Assembly: GCF_022749495.1 (NCBI RefSeq)
Contig: NZ_CP094241.1
Location: forward strand, 1,178,001 to 1,242,000
Origin: Neisseria macacae ATCC 33926
Lineage (GTDB): Bacteria > Pseudomonadota > Gammaproteobacteria > Burkholderiales > Neisseriaceae
Reading direction: 5' to 3'
DNA: 64,000 nt
Under the pieces are notes generated by a model that was not told where the DNA came from, ran no database searches, and saw only the letters and a list, made by a program, of their open reading frames with translations. Below, one piece after another: positions 7,839-16,263 of the stretch (positions are counted from its first letter, which is position 1; every line of letters begins with the position of its first letter). A program made the position numbers and the translations under genes.

Positions 7839-9722
7839 ATGTTGCTGTCCCCAACCCGCGCCCGCACGATTGCCGCTGCGGTCATGATGTTGTTTGCGGT
7901 GCAAGTTTCCGCCGCCAGGCAGGATAATGCCGTCGAGGTGAAAACACCGAAAGACGTGAAACAGATTATTCAAAAGAGAAACCGCTTTACACCTGACGAA
8001 TTCAAGGTCGAGCAGGCTCGCCGTGTGAATATACAAAACCGTGCAAATCAGATATTTACCTTGTTGAGCGGCGAAATACTGTTGCAGAAAGGTGATGCCG
8101 GTACGGCGTTGGCAACATACATGATGATGTTGAACAATACCAAATCGCCGGAGGTGGCGGAACGCGCTTTAGAAATGGCGGTTTCGCTCAATGCGTTCCA
8201 ACAGGCGGAAATGATTTATCAAAAATGGCGTGAAATCGAACCTGTTCCGGGTAATGCGCAAAAACGTATGACTTGGCTACGCAATATCTTGCTGGGGCAG
8301 GGCGATAAGACCTTGAATGGTTTGGATGATATTTTGGCCAATGCCAGCGAAGAACAGAATCAGCGTATTTTCCTGCTGTTGGCTCAGGCGGCGATTCAGC
8401 AACCGGGGTTGGCAGAGAAAGCTTCGTCACAAGTCCATAAGGAAGCTTTGAAATATAAAGATTTGCCGGAAGCTGCGATTGCCGATGTGATTTTCAGTGC
8501 GCAAGGCGGTAAAAAGAAACATGCCATTGCGGCATTGCAACGTTTGGCAGGGCTGGATGCAGAGATGCTGCCGCCGACTTTACTGACTTTGCGGCTGATG
8601 GCGCAACGCAGTCCCGAGATATTAAACGGCTTCTTCGAGCAAACCGATACGCGCAATCTTTCGCCCGTATGGCAGGAGTTGGAAATCGTCAACCTGATTT
8701 CCAATAAACAAAACGACAAAGCCTATGCGCGCCTGCGTACGCTGTTGGAAAATAACCCGAATCCAGACCTGTATATTCAGGCAGCGTTGTTGGCAAGCAA
8801 TCGTAAAGACGATATTTCGACGATTATCAATTATTTGGATAAAGCGTATAACATCGGAACAAGCGAACAACAAAGCCGTGCCGCCCTGATTGGTGCGATG
8901 GCTTATGCCGATGTTAAAGACTATCCCAAAGCCAAACAATGGCTTGCCAAAGTTGTTTCCCCCAGTTATGTTTTTGATAAAGCAGTTTTCGGTGCTTCAT
9001 TAGAGGCCGAGCAAGGAAACGGTAAGGCAGCCTTGGCAGAAGCACGTCGGGCGCAAAGCCTGCCCGAGCAGGAAGGGCGTTATTTCGGCAGTAAGGAATT
9101 GCAACGGGTTACCCTGTTTGCTTTGTCCAAACACGATAATTTGCAAGAAGCATTGTCCGAGCTGAATAAAATGTTGCCCAAGATAAGCCGGCAGCCGGAT
9201 GCCATGGAGCAGTTGCCTGATGTTTTGTACCAACGAGCCATGATTTATGACCGTATGGGCGATCAGGGCAAGGCAATTGCCGATTTGCGCCGCGTAGTCG
9301 AATTGGCACCGGATAACGCCAACGGTTTGAATGCGTTGGGCTATATTTTGCTGTCCCCAACCAAGAAAAATTTAGACGAGGCCTTTAAACTGATTCAGGC
9401 TGCTTATCAAATCGAGCCGGAAAACCCTGCCATCAATGACAGTTTGGGTTGGGCGTATTTCCTGAAAGACGATGTGCAAACCGCATTGCCTTATTTGCAA
9501 TATGCGTTTGAAAAATATCCCGATGCAGAAGTTGCCGCACATTTGGGCGAAGCATTGTGGGCATCCGGAGAGCAGGAAAAAGCCAAAAAAATATGGACGG
9601 ACAGCCTGAAGGGCGAAGGCGATATGAAAATATTGCGGGAAACCATGAAACGTTTCGGCGTGGAGGCTGCTCCTAAACCAACGAAAAAAGCCCAATCGGG
9701 GCGTTCCGTAAAATCGAAATAA
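7839..9722 (+). CDS. secreted tetratricopeptide-repeat protein
   Basis: 627 residues from the ATG at 7839, which has AAAGGA upstream; an ATG 30 nt earlier lacks a good site. The N terminus is a Sec signal (TIAAAVMMLFAVQVSA, cleavage probably after VSA). The rest is alpha-helical with several TPR units, clearest at LPDVLYQRAMIYDRMGDQGK, NANGLNALGYILL and PAINDSLGWAYFL. The tail is basic (KKAQSGRSVKSK). It is probably a periplasmic or outer-membrane-associated scaffold. It lies directly upstream of lolB, separated by a DUS hairpin. Conserved but of unknown function. Confidence 0.8.
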   Translation: MLLSPTRARTIAAAVMMLFAVQVSAARQDNAVEVKTPKDVKQIIQKRNRFTPDEFKVEQARRVNIQNRANQIFTLLSGEILLQKGDAGTALATYMMMLNNTKSPEVAERALEMAVSLNAFQQAEMIYQKWREIEPVPGNAQKRMTWLRNILLGQGDKTLNGLDDILANASEEQNQRIFLLLAQAAIQQPGLAEKASSQVHKEALKYKDLPEAAIADVIFSAQGGKKKHAIAALQRLAGLDAEMLPPTLLTLRLMAQRSPEILNGFFEQTDTRNLSPVWQELEIVNLISNKQNDKAYARLRTLLENNPNPDLYIQAALLASNRKDDISTIINYLDKAYNIGTSEQQSRAALIGAMAYADVKDYPKAKQWLAKVVSPSYVFDKAVFGASLEAEQGNGKAALAEARRAQSLPEQEGRYFGSKELQRVTLFALSKHDNLQEALSELNKMLPKISRQPDAMEQLPDVLYQRAMIYDRMGDQGKAIADLRRVVELAPDNANGLNALGYILLSPTKKNLDEAFKLIQAAYQIEPENPAINDSLGWAYFLKDDVQTALPYLQYAFEKYPDAEVAAHLGEALWASGEQEKAKKIWTDSLKGEGDMKILRETMKRFGVEAAPKPTKKAQSGRSVKSK

Positions 9723-9728
9723 TGAAAG

Positions 9729-9792
9729 AGGTCGTCTGAAAGCAAGGCCTTGGAAGAGGCCGGGATGATAGATCGTTTTCAGACGACCTTTT
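9729..9792. terminator. inverted DUS pair between the TPR gene and lolB
   Basis: AGGTCGTCTGAA at 9729-9740 and its complement at 9778-9789 followed by T4. It can form a hairpin and probably attenuates read-through. Confidence 0.55.
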
Positions 9793-9802
9793 GGGAGTAT
9801 TT

Positions 9803-10393
9803 ATGAAATTACAAACCTTAGTATCTATTGCAACACTGACATTGCTTGCCGCTTGTGTGCATCCTAATTTGTCTCAGCAAAATGATTGGAAGCCGGCGGA
9901 GAATGTCAATGATTTCACTGCAGACGGAAGATTGGCAGTAAAAGTCGAAGAAAAAGGCTCTTACGCCAATTTTGACTGGTCCTATCAAAATCAAGTCCAA
10001 ACCATTAGCGTCAATACGCCTTTGGGCAGTACGGTCGGACAGTTATGTAAAGACAATCAAGGTGTATTGGCAGTAGACAGTAAAGGTCGAGTCTATCAGG
10101 CAGAAACAGCAGAAGAGCTCAGCAACAAACTTTTGGGCTATGAATTGCCTGTTCAATATCTGCATATTTGGGCGGATGGCAAACGCGTTGCCAATGCGCC
10201 ATATCGATTGTTGCCCGATGGCCGTTTGGAACAATTCAATTGGACTATTACACGCAGCACCAATAGCGAAGGCAAGCCGAAAATCCTTCAATTGGAAAAT
10301 GCCAAATTAAATGTCCGTCTGGTATTTGACGAAGTCAACCACGAACCTGCTGCCAGCGATCAGACGCAATGTGCAGCCCGCCTTAAAAAATAA
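9803..10393 (+). CDS. lolB: outer-membrane lipoprotein assembly protein LolB
   Basis: 196 residues from the ATG at 9803 (GGGAG 5 nt upstream). It has a lipoprotein signal with lipobox LAAC, then the LolB fold: the start of the domain reads FTADGRLAVKVEEKGSYANF, followed by NTPLGSTVGQL. LolB accepts lipoproteins from LolA in the periplasm and inserts them into the outer membrane. It is immediately upstream of ispE (14 bp), a common order in beta- and gammaproteobacteria, which supports the call. Confidence 0.9.
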   Translation: MKLQTLVSIATLTLLAACVHPNLSQQNDWKPAENVNDFTADGRLAVKVEEKGSYANFDWSYQNQVQTISVNTPLGSTVGQLCKDNQGVLAVDSKGRVYQAETAEELSNKLLGYELPVQYLHIWADGKRVANAPYRLLPDGRLEQFNWTITRSTNSEGKPKILQLENAKLNVRLVFDEVNHEPAASDQTQCAARLKK

Positions 10394-10407
10394 AAAAAGA
10401 GCTTGAT

Positions 10408-11256
10408 ATGGACATTCCTTCCGATGCTCAAGCCTTTCCCGCGCCTGCTAAGTTGAATCTCGATTTGCGTATTACGGGCAGAAGGGATGACGGATATCAT
10501 AATTTAGAAAGTATTTTCTGCTTTGTCGGGCTGTATGATACCGTCTGCCTGAAGCCACGAGACGATAAAAAGATTATTCTGCATAATCCCACTGAAGGTA
10601 TTCCTTACGAACAAGATTTGGCTTATCGTGCCGCGCTTTCTTTGCAGCAACATACCGGTTCCTGTCGTGGTGTGGAAATCTGGTTGGAGAAAAAGATTCC
10701 GACAGGGGGAGGATTGGGCGGAGGCAGCTCCGATGCGGCAACCGTGTTAACCGTGTTGAATCAATGGTGGCAATGTCGGCTGACAAGGCAACAGCTTATT
10801 GATTTGGCGGTCGGTTTGGGTGCGGATGTGCCGTTTTTCCTTTTTGGGCAAAGTGCTTTTGCACGAGGAATCGGTGAGCAATTAGTCAAAATAGAAATTC
10901 CTAAACAATGGTATGTGATAGTCAAACCGTCGGTACATGTTTCTACTGCTAAAATTTTCTCGCATGGGAACTTGACACGAAATTCCAAACCAAGCATAAT
11001 GCCGACTTTCCAATCTTTGCAGCCGTTTAGAAATGATATGCAGGCTGTTGTTTTTCAGGAATATCCTGAGGTTTGGAAAGCTTATTGTGAATTATCCGAA
11101 TATGGTTCTGCGCTAATGACAGGATCTGGAGCGTGTATATTTCTCTCTACGGATAGTTGGCAAGAAGCAAACAATATATACCAACAAGTTTCACAATCAT
11201 ATGAAGCATATTGTGTTGAAGGTTTAGACGTTCATCCTTTGTTTCAAATGATTTGA
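10408..11256 (+). CDS. ispE: 4-diphosphocytidyl-2-C-methyl-D-erythritol kinase IspE
   Basis: 282 residues of the GHMP kinase family. It phosphorylates CDP-ME in the MEP pathway for isoprenoid precursors. The N-terminal PAPAKLNLDLRITGRRDDGY and the ATP-binding glycine loop PTGGGLGGGSSDAATV are textbook, as is the C-terminal MTGSGACIF loop. Start ATG at 10408 follows lolB closely, so the two are probably one transcript. The tRNA-Gln cluster begins 6 bp after the stop. Confidence 0.95.
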   Translation: MDIPSDAQAFPAPAKLNLDLRITGRRDDGYHNLESIFCFVGLYDTVCLKPRDDKKIILHNPTEGIPYEQDLAYRAALSLQQHTGSCRGVEIWLEKKIPTGGGLGGGSSDAATVLTVLNQWWQCRLTRQQLIDLAVGLGADVPFFLFGQSAFARGIGEQLVKIEIPKQWYVIVKPSVHVSTAKIFSHGNLTRNSKPSIMPTFQSLQPFRNDMQAVVFQEYPEVWKAYCELSEYGSALMTGSGACIFLSTDSWQEANNIYQQVSQSYEAYCVEGLDVHPLFQMI

Positions 11257-11262
11257 TAAAGT

Positions 11263-11338
11263 TGGGGAGTCGTCAAGCGGTTAAGACACTGGATTTTGAT
11301 TCCAGCATGCGAAGGTTCGAATCCTTCCTCCCCAGCCA
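11263..11338 (+). tRNA. tRNA-Gln (TTG), copy 1
   Basis: 76 nt with encoded CCA. Acceptor TGGGGAG/CTCCCCA, anticodon arm CTGGA-TTTTGAT-TCCAG. It starts 6 bp after the ispE stop. Confidence 0.97.
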
Positions 11339-11349
11339 AATCCCTTTGT

Positions 11350-11425
11350 TGGGGAGTCGTCAAGCGGTTAAGACACTGGATTTTGATTCCAGCATGCGAA
11401 GGTTCGAATCCTTCCTCCCCAGCCA
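11350..11425 (+). tRNA. tRNA-Gln (TTG), copy 2
   Basis: Identical to copy 1. The 11-bp spacer differs from the next one. Confidence 0.97.
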
Positions 11426-11436
11426 GCACCCTTTAT

Positions 11437-11512
11437 TGGGGAGTCGTCAAGCGGTTAAGACACTGGATTTTGATTCCAGCATGCGAAGGTTCGAATCCTT
11501 CCTCCCCAGCCA
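11437..11512 (+). tRNA. tRNA-Gln (TTG), copy 3
   Basis: Identical to copies 1 and 2. A terminator follows. Confidence 0.97.
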
Positions 11513-11515
11513 AAT

Positions 11516-11549
11516 AAGAGCGTGTAAGTTCCCTTACACGCTCTTTTAT
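11516..11549 (+). terminator. intrinsic terminator after the tRNA-Gln cluster
   Basis: Stem AAGAGCGTGTAAG / CTTACACGCTCTT with a short loop, followed by TTTT. Confidence 0.9.
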
Positions 11550-11755
11550 GTTGAAAATCAATGACAACGCAGAAAAACTTTGTTTTATAGTGATAAATTT
11601 GGATTGTGATGAGGCGTAACCGCGATATAACGCTGCAAATTTAATTCACTATGCCGTTCATTGTGCGTATAATACCGCTCGTAATGTCTTGGACATAGGC
11701 AGAGGGAAGCATGACGTTTTCTGAGCGGAAGTTAAACATAAAATCAGGTGAAAAT

Positions 11756-12739
11756 ATGGCTGCATACGACAGTTTGATGGTATTTACCGGCAACGCAAAT
11801 CCGGAGTTGGCGCAACGCGTTGTCAAACACTTGGATATTTCGTTAGGCGAAGCCTCCGTATCCAAATTCTCAGACGGCGAAATTGCCATCGAATTGATGG
11901 AAAACGTCCGTGGTCGTGATGTATTTATCCTGCAGCCTACCTGCGCCCCAACTAACGACAACCTGATGGAAATCCTGACGATGGCCGATGCGCTGAAACG
12001 CGCTTCCGCCGGTCGTATTACCGCAGCAATTCCTTATTTCGGCTATGCCCGCCAAGATCGCCGTCCGCGTTCTGTGCGCGTTCCGATTTCCGCCAAACTG
12101 GTGGCAAATATGTTGTATTCCGCAGGTATCGACCGTGTTTTGACTGTTGATTTGCATGCCGACCAGATTCAGGGGTTCTTTGATATCCCTGTTGACAACA
12201 TCTACGCCACTCCTATTCTGTTGAATGACATCAAACAGCAGCGGATTGAAAACCTGACCGTAGTCAGCCCCGATATTGGCGGTGTAGTCCGCGCCCGTGC
12301 TGTTGCAAAATCATTAAATGCCGATTTGGCAATTATCGACAAACGCCGCCCGAAAGCCAATGTGGCGGAAGTCATGAATATTATTGGCGATATTCAAGGC
12401 CGTACCTGTCTGATTGTGGATGACATGATTGATACTGCGAATACGCTGTGTAAAGCTGCCGTCGCTTTGAAAGAGCGCGGAGCAGAACGTGTCTTGGCAT
12501 ATGCCAGCCACGCCGTATTCTCCGGAGAGGCAGTCAGCCGTATTGCCTCGTCCGAAATCGACCAAGTTGTCGTTACCGACACCATCCCTCTGTCTGAAGC
12601 GGCCAAACAATGCGACCGTATCCGTCAAGTGACGATTGCCGGCCTTTTGGCTGAAACGGTCCGCCGCATCAGCAATGAAGAATCCGTCTCATATCTTTTC
12701 AATGAAGAAGTGATGACAGGCAGCATGTTGCTGCCATAA
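11756..12739 (+). CDS. prs: ribose-phosphate pyrophosphokinase
   Basis: 327 residues from the ATG at 11756 (AGGTGAAAAT upstream), matching the usual neisserial length. It makes PRPP from ribose 5-phosphate and ATP for nucleotide, histidine and tryptophan synthesis. Conserved elements: FSDGEIAIELMENVRGRDVF near the N terminus, the flexible loop YFGYARQDRRPR, and the PRPP-binding motif CLIVDDMIDTANTLC. It is followed 66 bp later by rplY, a common pairing. Confidence 0.96.
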   Translation: MAAYDSLMVFTGNANPELAQRVVKHLDISLGEASVSKFSDGEIAIELMENVRGRDVFILQPTCAPTNDNLMEILTMADALKRASAGRITAAIPYFGYARQDRRPRSVRVPISAKLVANMLYSAGIDRVLTVDLHADQIQGFFDIPVDNIYATPILLNDIKQQRIENLTVVSPDIGGVVRARAVAKSLNADLAIIDKRRPKANVAEVMNIIGDIQGRTCLIVDDMIDTANTLCKAAVALKERGAERVLAYASHAVFSGEAVSRIASSEIDQVVVTDTIPLSEAAKQCDRIRQVTIAGLLAETVRRISNEESVSYLFNEEVMTGSMLLP

Positions 12740-12805
12740 CCCCGAAGCCGTCTTAAGCTGGTCGCGGCCGATGACGGTAGTTTTATTTAATTTGGAGTAT
12801 TTAAC

Positions 12806-13378
12806 ATGACTTATGAAATTCAAGCCTCTGTTCGTGAAGCACAAGGCACTGGTGCGAGCCGCCGCCTGCGTCGCGAAGGCCAAATCCCCGGTATTTTGTA
12901 CGGTGAAGGTCAAGAGCCCGTTGCAATTGCTGTGGATCACAAAACTGTATTCTACGCATTGGAAAAAGAATCTTTCCACACTGCACTGATCAAACTGTCC
13001 CTGAACGGTGAAACCAAAGACGTTATCGTCCGTGATTTCCAAATGCACCCGTTCCGTCGCGAAGTTCAACATATCGACTTCCAGGCCGTTAAAGCCGACC
13101 AACCTGTACGCATTCGCGTTCCCCTGCACATTGTTAACGCTGAAAACTCTCAAGCCGTGAAACTGCAAGGCGGTCGCGTATCCCTGTTGAACACTACTGT
13201 TGAAGTGGTCGCTTTGCCTGCCAACATCCCTGCATACTTGGATTTGGACTGTACTAAAGTCGTTGCCGGCGACATCCTTCACCTGTCTGACATCCAACTG
13301 CCTGAAGGTGTAGAAAGCGTTTCTCTGAAACGTAACGAAAATCTGGCAGTTGCAACCGTTACCGGTAAAAAACGCTAA
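12806..13378 (+). CDS. rplY: 50S ribosomal protein bL25 (Ctc family)
   Basis: 190 residues, the long Ctc-type form. The N-terminal 5S-rRNA-binding domain (REAQGTGASRRLRREGQIPG, then ILYGEGQEP) is followed by a TL5-type C-terminal beta domain. Start ATG at 12806 has a GGAG upstream. Strong terminators follow and the gene converges on the ABC ATPase gene. Confidence 0.95.
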   Translation: MTYEIQASVREAQGTGASRRLRREGQIPGILYGEGQEPVAIAVDHKTVFYALEKESFHTALIKLSLNGETKDVIVRDFQMHPFRREVQHIDFQAVKADQPVRIRVPLHIVNAENSQAVKLQGGRVSLLNTTVEVVALPANIPAYLDLDCTKVVAGDILHLSDIQLPEGVESVSLKRNENLAVATVTGKKR

Positions 13379-13402
13379 TCATCGTTTCAAGGATGATTTG
13401 AA

Positions 13403-13433
13403 AAAACTGCACTAGTAATAGTGCAGTTTTTAT
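13403..13433 (+). terminator. intrinsic terminator of rplY
   Basis: AACTGCACTA / TAGTGCAGTT stem with a 4-nt loop followed by a T-rich tail. Confidence 0.9.
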
Positions 13434-13471
13434 TTTGCAGCCGTAAGCTAATTGCTTGATAGGACTTCAAT

Positions 13472-13508
13472 AAAAAAGCATTGCAATGGAAATTTGCAAT
13501 GCTTTTTT
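13472..13508. terminator. bidirectional terminator
   Basis: AAAAAGCATTGCAA / TTGCAATGCTTTTTT stem with T runs on both strands, between convergent genes. Confidence 0.75.
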
Positions 13509-13512
13509 GTTA

Positions 13513-13669
13513 TATAGTGGATTAAATTTAAATCAGGACAAGGCGACGAAGCCGTAGACAGTACAGATAGTACGGAACCGATTCACTTGGTGCTTCAGCA
13601 CCTTAGAGAATCGTTCTCTTTGAGCTAAGGCGAGGCAACGCCGTACTGGTTTAAAGTTAATCCACTATA
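13513..13669. repeat. Correia element (CREE), full-length 157 bp
   Basis: Ends TATAGTGGATTAAA and TTAATCCACTATA; it contains the internal block with AGAGAACGATTCTCT and TGAAGCACC that distinguishes the long form. A TA lies directly outside the left end. It supplies the stop codon of the ABC ATPase gene (13665-13667). Confidence 0.92.
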
Positions 13670-14390
13670 CCTCGCACCAATCTGCCGATTCTTGCCTTTG
13701 CATCAGTGCGTTGGCTTGGCTTAAATTGGCGTCGGTCAGTACAGTATGGGTTGCGCCTGCGGCAACTTTTTCCCGTGCAATCAGAATGGTATGGGGAAAA
13801 TAGGTTCGGACTTGTTCGTAATCATGCAAAACGGCAATGATGGCTTGGCCTTCTTCATGGCATTGTTTCAATACGTCTAGCAATGCGTAAGTTGTCCGAG
13901 CATCTACCGCGTTAAAAGGTTCGTCCAAAAGCAAGAAGTTGGCGTTTTGAGCCAGCATCCGCGCAAATAGGACACGTTGGAATTGCCCGTTGGAAAGGTG
14001 GGCGATTTGACGGTCGGCAAGATCCTGAACGCCGACGCGCTCCAATGCAGCCATCACCCGTTGGTGTTGTTGGGCGTTCACGCGGCCAAAAAAGCCTATT
14101 TCGTACCATAAACCCATCGCGGCAAGCTCAAAGACAGTCATGGGCTGGCTGCGGTCAATGTCCGACTGCTGGGGCAGATAGGCGATATCTTTACGTTGCA
14201 ATCCTTCAAGGGACACTTTGCCCGTATCGATGTTTTGAAGTCCCATAATGGCTTTGAGCAGCGTGGATTTTCCCGCACCATTGGGGCCGAAAATTGCCCA
14301 CATGCTGTGGTCTTCAAAAGTAATATCGATATGGTGGATGGCAGGGCGGCGTTGGTAGCTGACTGTCAGATTTTCTACCTTGATGCTCAT
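13665..14390 (-). CDS. ABC transporter ATP-binding protein, Zn/Mn type
   Basis: 241 residues from the ATG at 14390. Walker A GPNGAGKST, Q-loop LPQQSDIDRS, signature LSNGQFQRV (a slightly altered LSGGQ), Walker B FLLLDEPF and the H-loop VLHDYEQV are all present. The sequence resembles ZnuC/MntA-type ATPases that power metal uptake. No permease or binding-protein gene is beside it. The TAG stop lies inside the CREE, so the C terminus was probably set by that insertion. It is translationally coupled to a 33-residue ORF upstream (ATGA overlap). Confidence 0.85.
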   Translation of the reverse strand: MSIKVENLTVSYQRRPAIHHIDITFEDHSMWAIFGPNGAGKSTLLKAIMGLQNIDTGKVSLEGLQRKDIAYLPQQSDIDRSQPMTVFELAAMGLWYEIGFFGRVNAQQHQRVMAALERVGVQDLADRQIAHLSNGQFQRVLFARMLAQNANFLLLDEPFNAVDARTTYALLDVLKQCHEEGQAIIAVLHDYEQVRTYFPHTILIAREKVAAGATHTVLTDANLSQANALMQRQESADWCEV

Positions 14391-14488
14391 GATGCGACTG
14401 CCCAAAAATATATTGCCCATAATGCTGCAATTGCAAGAAGGGCAATCAGCAGCCGTTGGAATAGGCCGGTTAAGAGAATGGAATTCAT
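14387..14488 (-). CDS. 33-residue hydrophobic peptide coupled to the ABC ATPase
   Basis: A short minus-strand ORF starting MNSILLTGLFQRLLIALLAI and ending WAVAS. Nearly all of it is one transmembrane helix. Its stop overlaps the ATPase start as ATGA, a classic coupling arrangement, which is the main evidence that it is translated. No strong ribosome site is visible. It could be a small membrane subunit or the remnant of a longer membrane gene. I do not recognise the family. Confidence 0.5.
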   Translation of the reverse strand: MNSILLTGLFQRLLIALLAIAALWAIYFWAVAS

Positions 14489-14844
14489 AAGTCGTAAAGC
14501 ATTCAGACGACCTTAAGGTGATGAGCTGGCGCAAGCAGATAAGAACATCGGCGGCATATAACAAATTTTGATTTTGCTATGAAACTAAAGTAATGCGCTA
14601 CCGAATTATTGGTTTGCTCTAAGAGAGGGATAGGTCGTCTGAAAGAAAGTAAATGAGTTTTGAGATGATACTGTATAACATTCTGACTGTAAATTTGTTT
14701 TTGACAATACAAGATTGAAAAGGAGGCGGCATGGTTTGTTTGACGCTTGGGGTCGTCTGAAAATGTTTTTCAGACGACCTTTTCGTTATTGGATGGAGTC
14801 ACGCTATCTGTATTTGAACATAGCCACCCGTATCAGTTTGATTT
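14489..14844. other. intergenic region upstream of the ABC ATPase genes
   Basis: 356 bp with DUS copies near 14507 and 14635 and an inverted DUS pair at 14751-14783 (GGTCGTCTGAAAA / TTTTCAGACGACC). It presumably holds the leftward promoter for the peptide-ATPase pair. I see no further gene. Confidence 0.5.
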
Positions 14845-15519
14845 TTATTTTTGCGCCTTCTGATTGGCTTTATTGTTGAGTGAACGTAACTGGTGTGCTA
14901 CGAAATCCTTGGCAGCCTCCACTTGGGACGGAACAGTCGGGTTTTCCCCGAAATATGAGATTTTCGGCAGCGGGCTGAGGAAGCTGTCGATGTCTTGCGG
15001 GGTGAGGAAACGACCGTGTAGGTCGAAGCCGACGTTTAAGGCACGGCCGGGGATTTCTGCCAGACGGTCGTGTAAATGGCCGTATAAGTGATACCAGCCT
15101 TTGTGGCAGCCGTCCCATTCGTTAATCGGGTAGTGGAACAAAATCAGCGTATTGTCTATTTCGTCCAATTGCAGTTTCCGGTAGGTTCGGGCGGATGACA
15201 GTAACGGATGTCCGTCGTGTTTGACGGTTTCAAACAGGTATTTGTTGTGACGGCGGACGATGTCGTCGTGGTTGCCGTAAATCAAGTGGTGTTTGCCGTT
15301 GAGGCGCGATAGGACGGCTGCGATTTTTTTGATGTCGTGGGCGAAAGACAAATCGCCCAAGTTGTATACGTCGTCGTCGGGGGAGACGGTGTTGTTCCAT
15401 GTTTCGATCAGGTATTCGTCCATGTCGGCGATGTTGTCGAAAGGGCGGAACTGCGGACAGAATTTGGCAATGTTTTTGTGTGAAAAATGTAGGTCGGATG
15501 TGAAAAAGATTTTGCTCAT
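14845..15519 (-). CDS. calcineurin-like metallophosphoesterase
   Basis: 224 residues with the complete metallophosphoesterase motif set: SDLHFSHKN (DxH), YNLGDLSF (GD), YGNHDDI (GNHD), ILFHYP and LYGHLHD (GHxH). These ligate two metal ions. Family members hydrolyse phosphomonoesters or phosphodiesters, and the substrate here is unknown. The protein is cytoplasmic, with no signal peptide. It is divergent from the RpiB-like gene. Confidence 0.88.
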   Translation of the reverse strand: MSKIFFTSDLHFSHKNIAKFCPQFRPFDNIADMDEYLIETWNNTVSPDDDVYNLGDLSFAHDIKKIAAVLSRLNGKHHLIYGNHDDIVRRHNKYLFETVKHDGHPLLSSARTYRKLQLDEIDNTLILFHYPINEWDGCHKGWYHLYGHLHDRLAEIPGRALNVGFDLHGRFLTPQDIDSFLSPLPKISYFGENPTVPSQVEAAKDFVAHQLRSLNNKANQKAQK

Positions 15520-15637
15520 GTTGCGTTTCCTGTGATTTTTCGATGCGGTTTATGGTGCGGTAGTGCGGCTATCGGCTTGAACCGTCTTGCAAGCGGGCGT
15601 ATGCTGGTTATGTTTATTATGTGGTTAAGGAGTATGT

Positions 15638-16081
15638 ATGCGTTTGGTTATTGCCGCGCCTGCCAACGGCGCACTATTGAAAGACGCGCTTAAAGCGCAT
15701 TTACAAAACGATCCGCGTGTCGGCAGTCTGGTTGATTTGTCGTCATCGGACGGAACGTATCCGCAGCTTTCGTTTGCGGCGGCGCAGGAAGTGGCGGCGG
15801 GACGTGCCGACCGCGCGCTGTTGATTTGCGGTACGGGCGTGGGTACGGCGATTGCCGCCAACAAGATACGCGGCATACGGGCGGCGACGGCGCACGATTT
15901 GCTTACCGTCCGCGGCTCGGTGGAAAACTACGACGCGCAGGTGTTGTGCATGGGGCAGAATGTGATTGCCGCGCCTGCCGCTTGGGCGCTGGTGGATATT
16001 TGGTTGGATTTGCGCCACGACACAAGCAGCAGTTATGCGCCTAAGGTTGGCGAAATCGAGGCATTCGAACGCGGGGCGTAA
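15638..16081 (+). CDS. RpiB/LacAB-family sugar-phosphate isomerase
   Basis: 147 residues. The phosphate-binding loop LICGTGVGTAIAANKIRGIR, split here as CGTGVGTAIAANKI plus RGIRAA, contains the conserved catalytic-type Cys. The usual N-terminal DHAG motif of ribose-5-phosphate isomerase B is replaced by APANGAL, so the substrate may be a four- or five-carbon sugar phosphate other than ribose 5-phosphate, as in erythrulose-4-phosphate isomerases. Start ATG at 15638 has AAGGAG upstream. Confidence 0.8.
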   Translation: MRLVIAAPANGALLKDALKAHLQNDPRVGSLVDLSSSDGTYPQLSFAAAQEVAAGRADRALLICGTGVGTAIAANKIRGIRAATAHDLLTVRGSVENYDAQVLCMGQNVIAAPAAWALVDIWLDLRHDTSSSYAPKVGEIEAFERGA

Positions 16082-16101
16082 GCGCATTATTGTTTTGGTT
16101 T

Positions 16102-16208
16102 TATAGCGGATTAAAATAAAAATGAGACAAGGCGGCAACGGGTGCCGTGTACGGATAGTACATAAGGGCGTTGGCAACGCTGTATCATTGCAATTTTAAT
16201 CCGCTATA
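16102..16208. repeat. CREE-like MITE, divergent 107-bp variant
   Basis: Ends TATAGCGGATTAAA and TTTAATCCGCTATA form inverted repeats. The interior (GACAAGGCGGCAACG, then GTACGGATAGTAC) is recognisably related to Correia elements but diverged, with GC in place of TG in the termini. Confidence 0.75.
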
Positions 16209-16263
16209 AACAGACGACCTTGTCGTACCCTGCCATCAAGGTCATCTGAAAACGTTTAAATGC

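Noticed and set aside
11244..11564. Open frames of about 60-100 residues across the tRNA-Gln cluster with a repeated peptide
   Set aside because: They are translations of the three identical tRNA genes, not proteins.
14641..14700. Zur-box-like half sites (GTATAACAT, ATATAACA) upstream of the metal-type ABC ATPase
   Set aside because: Only half sites are visible, not the palindrome expected of a neisserial Zur box.
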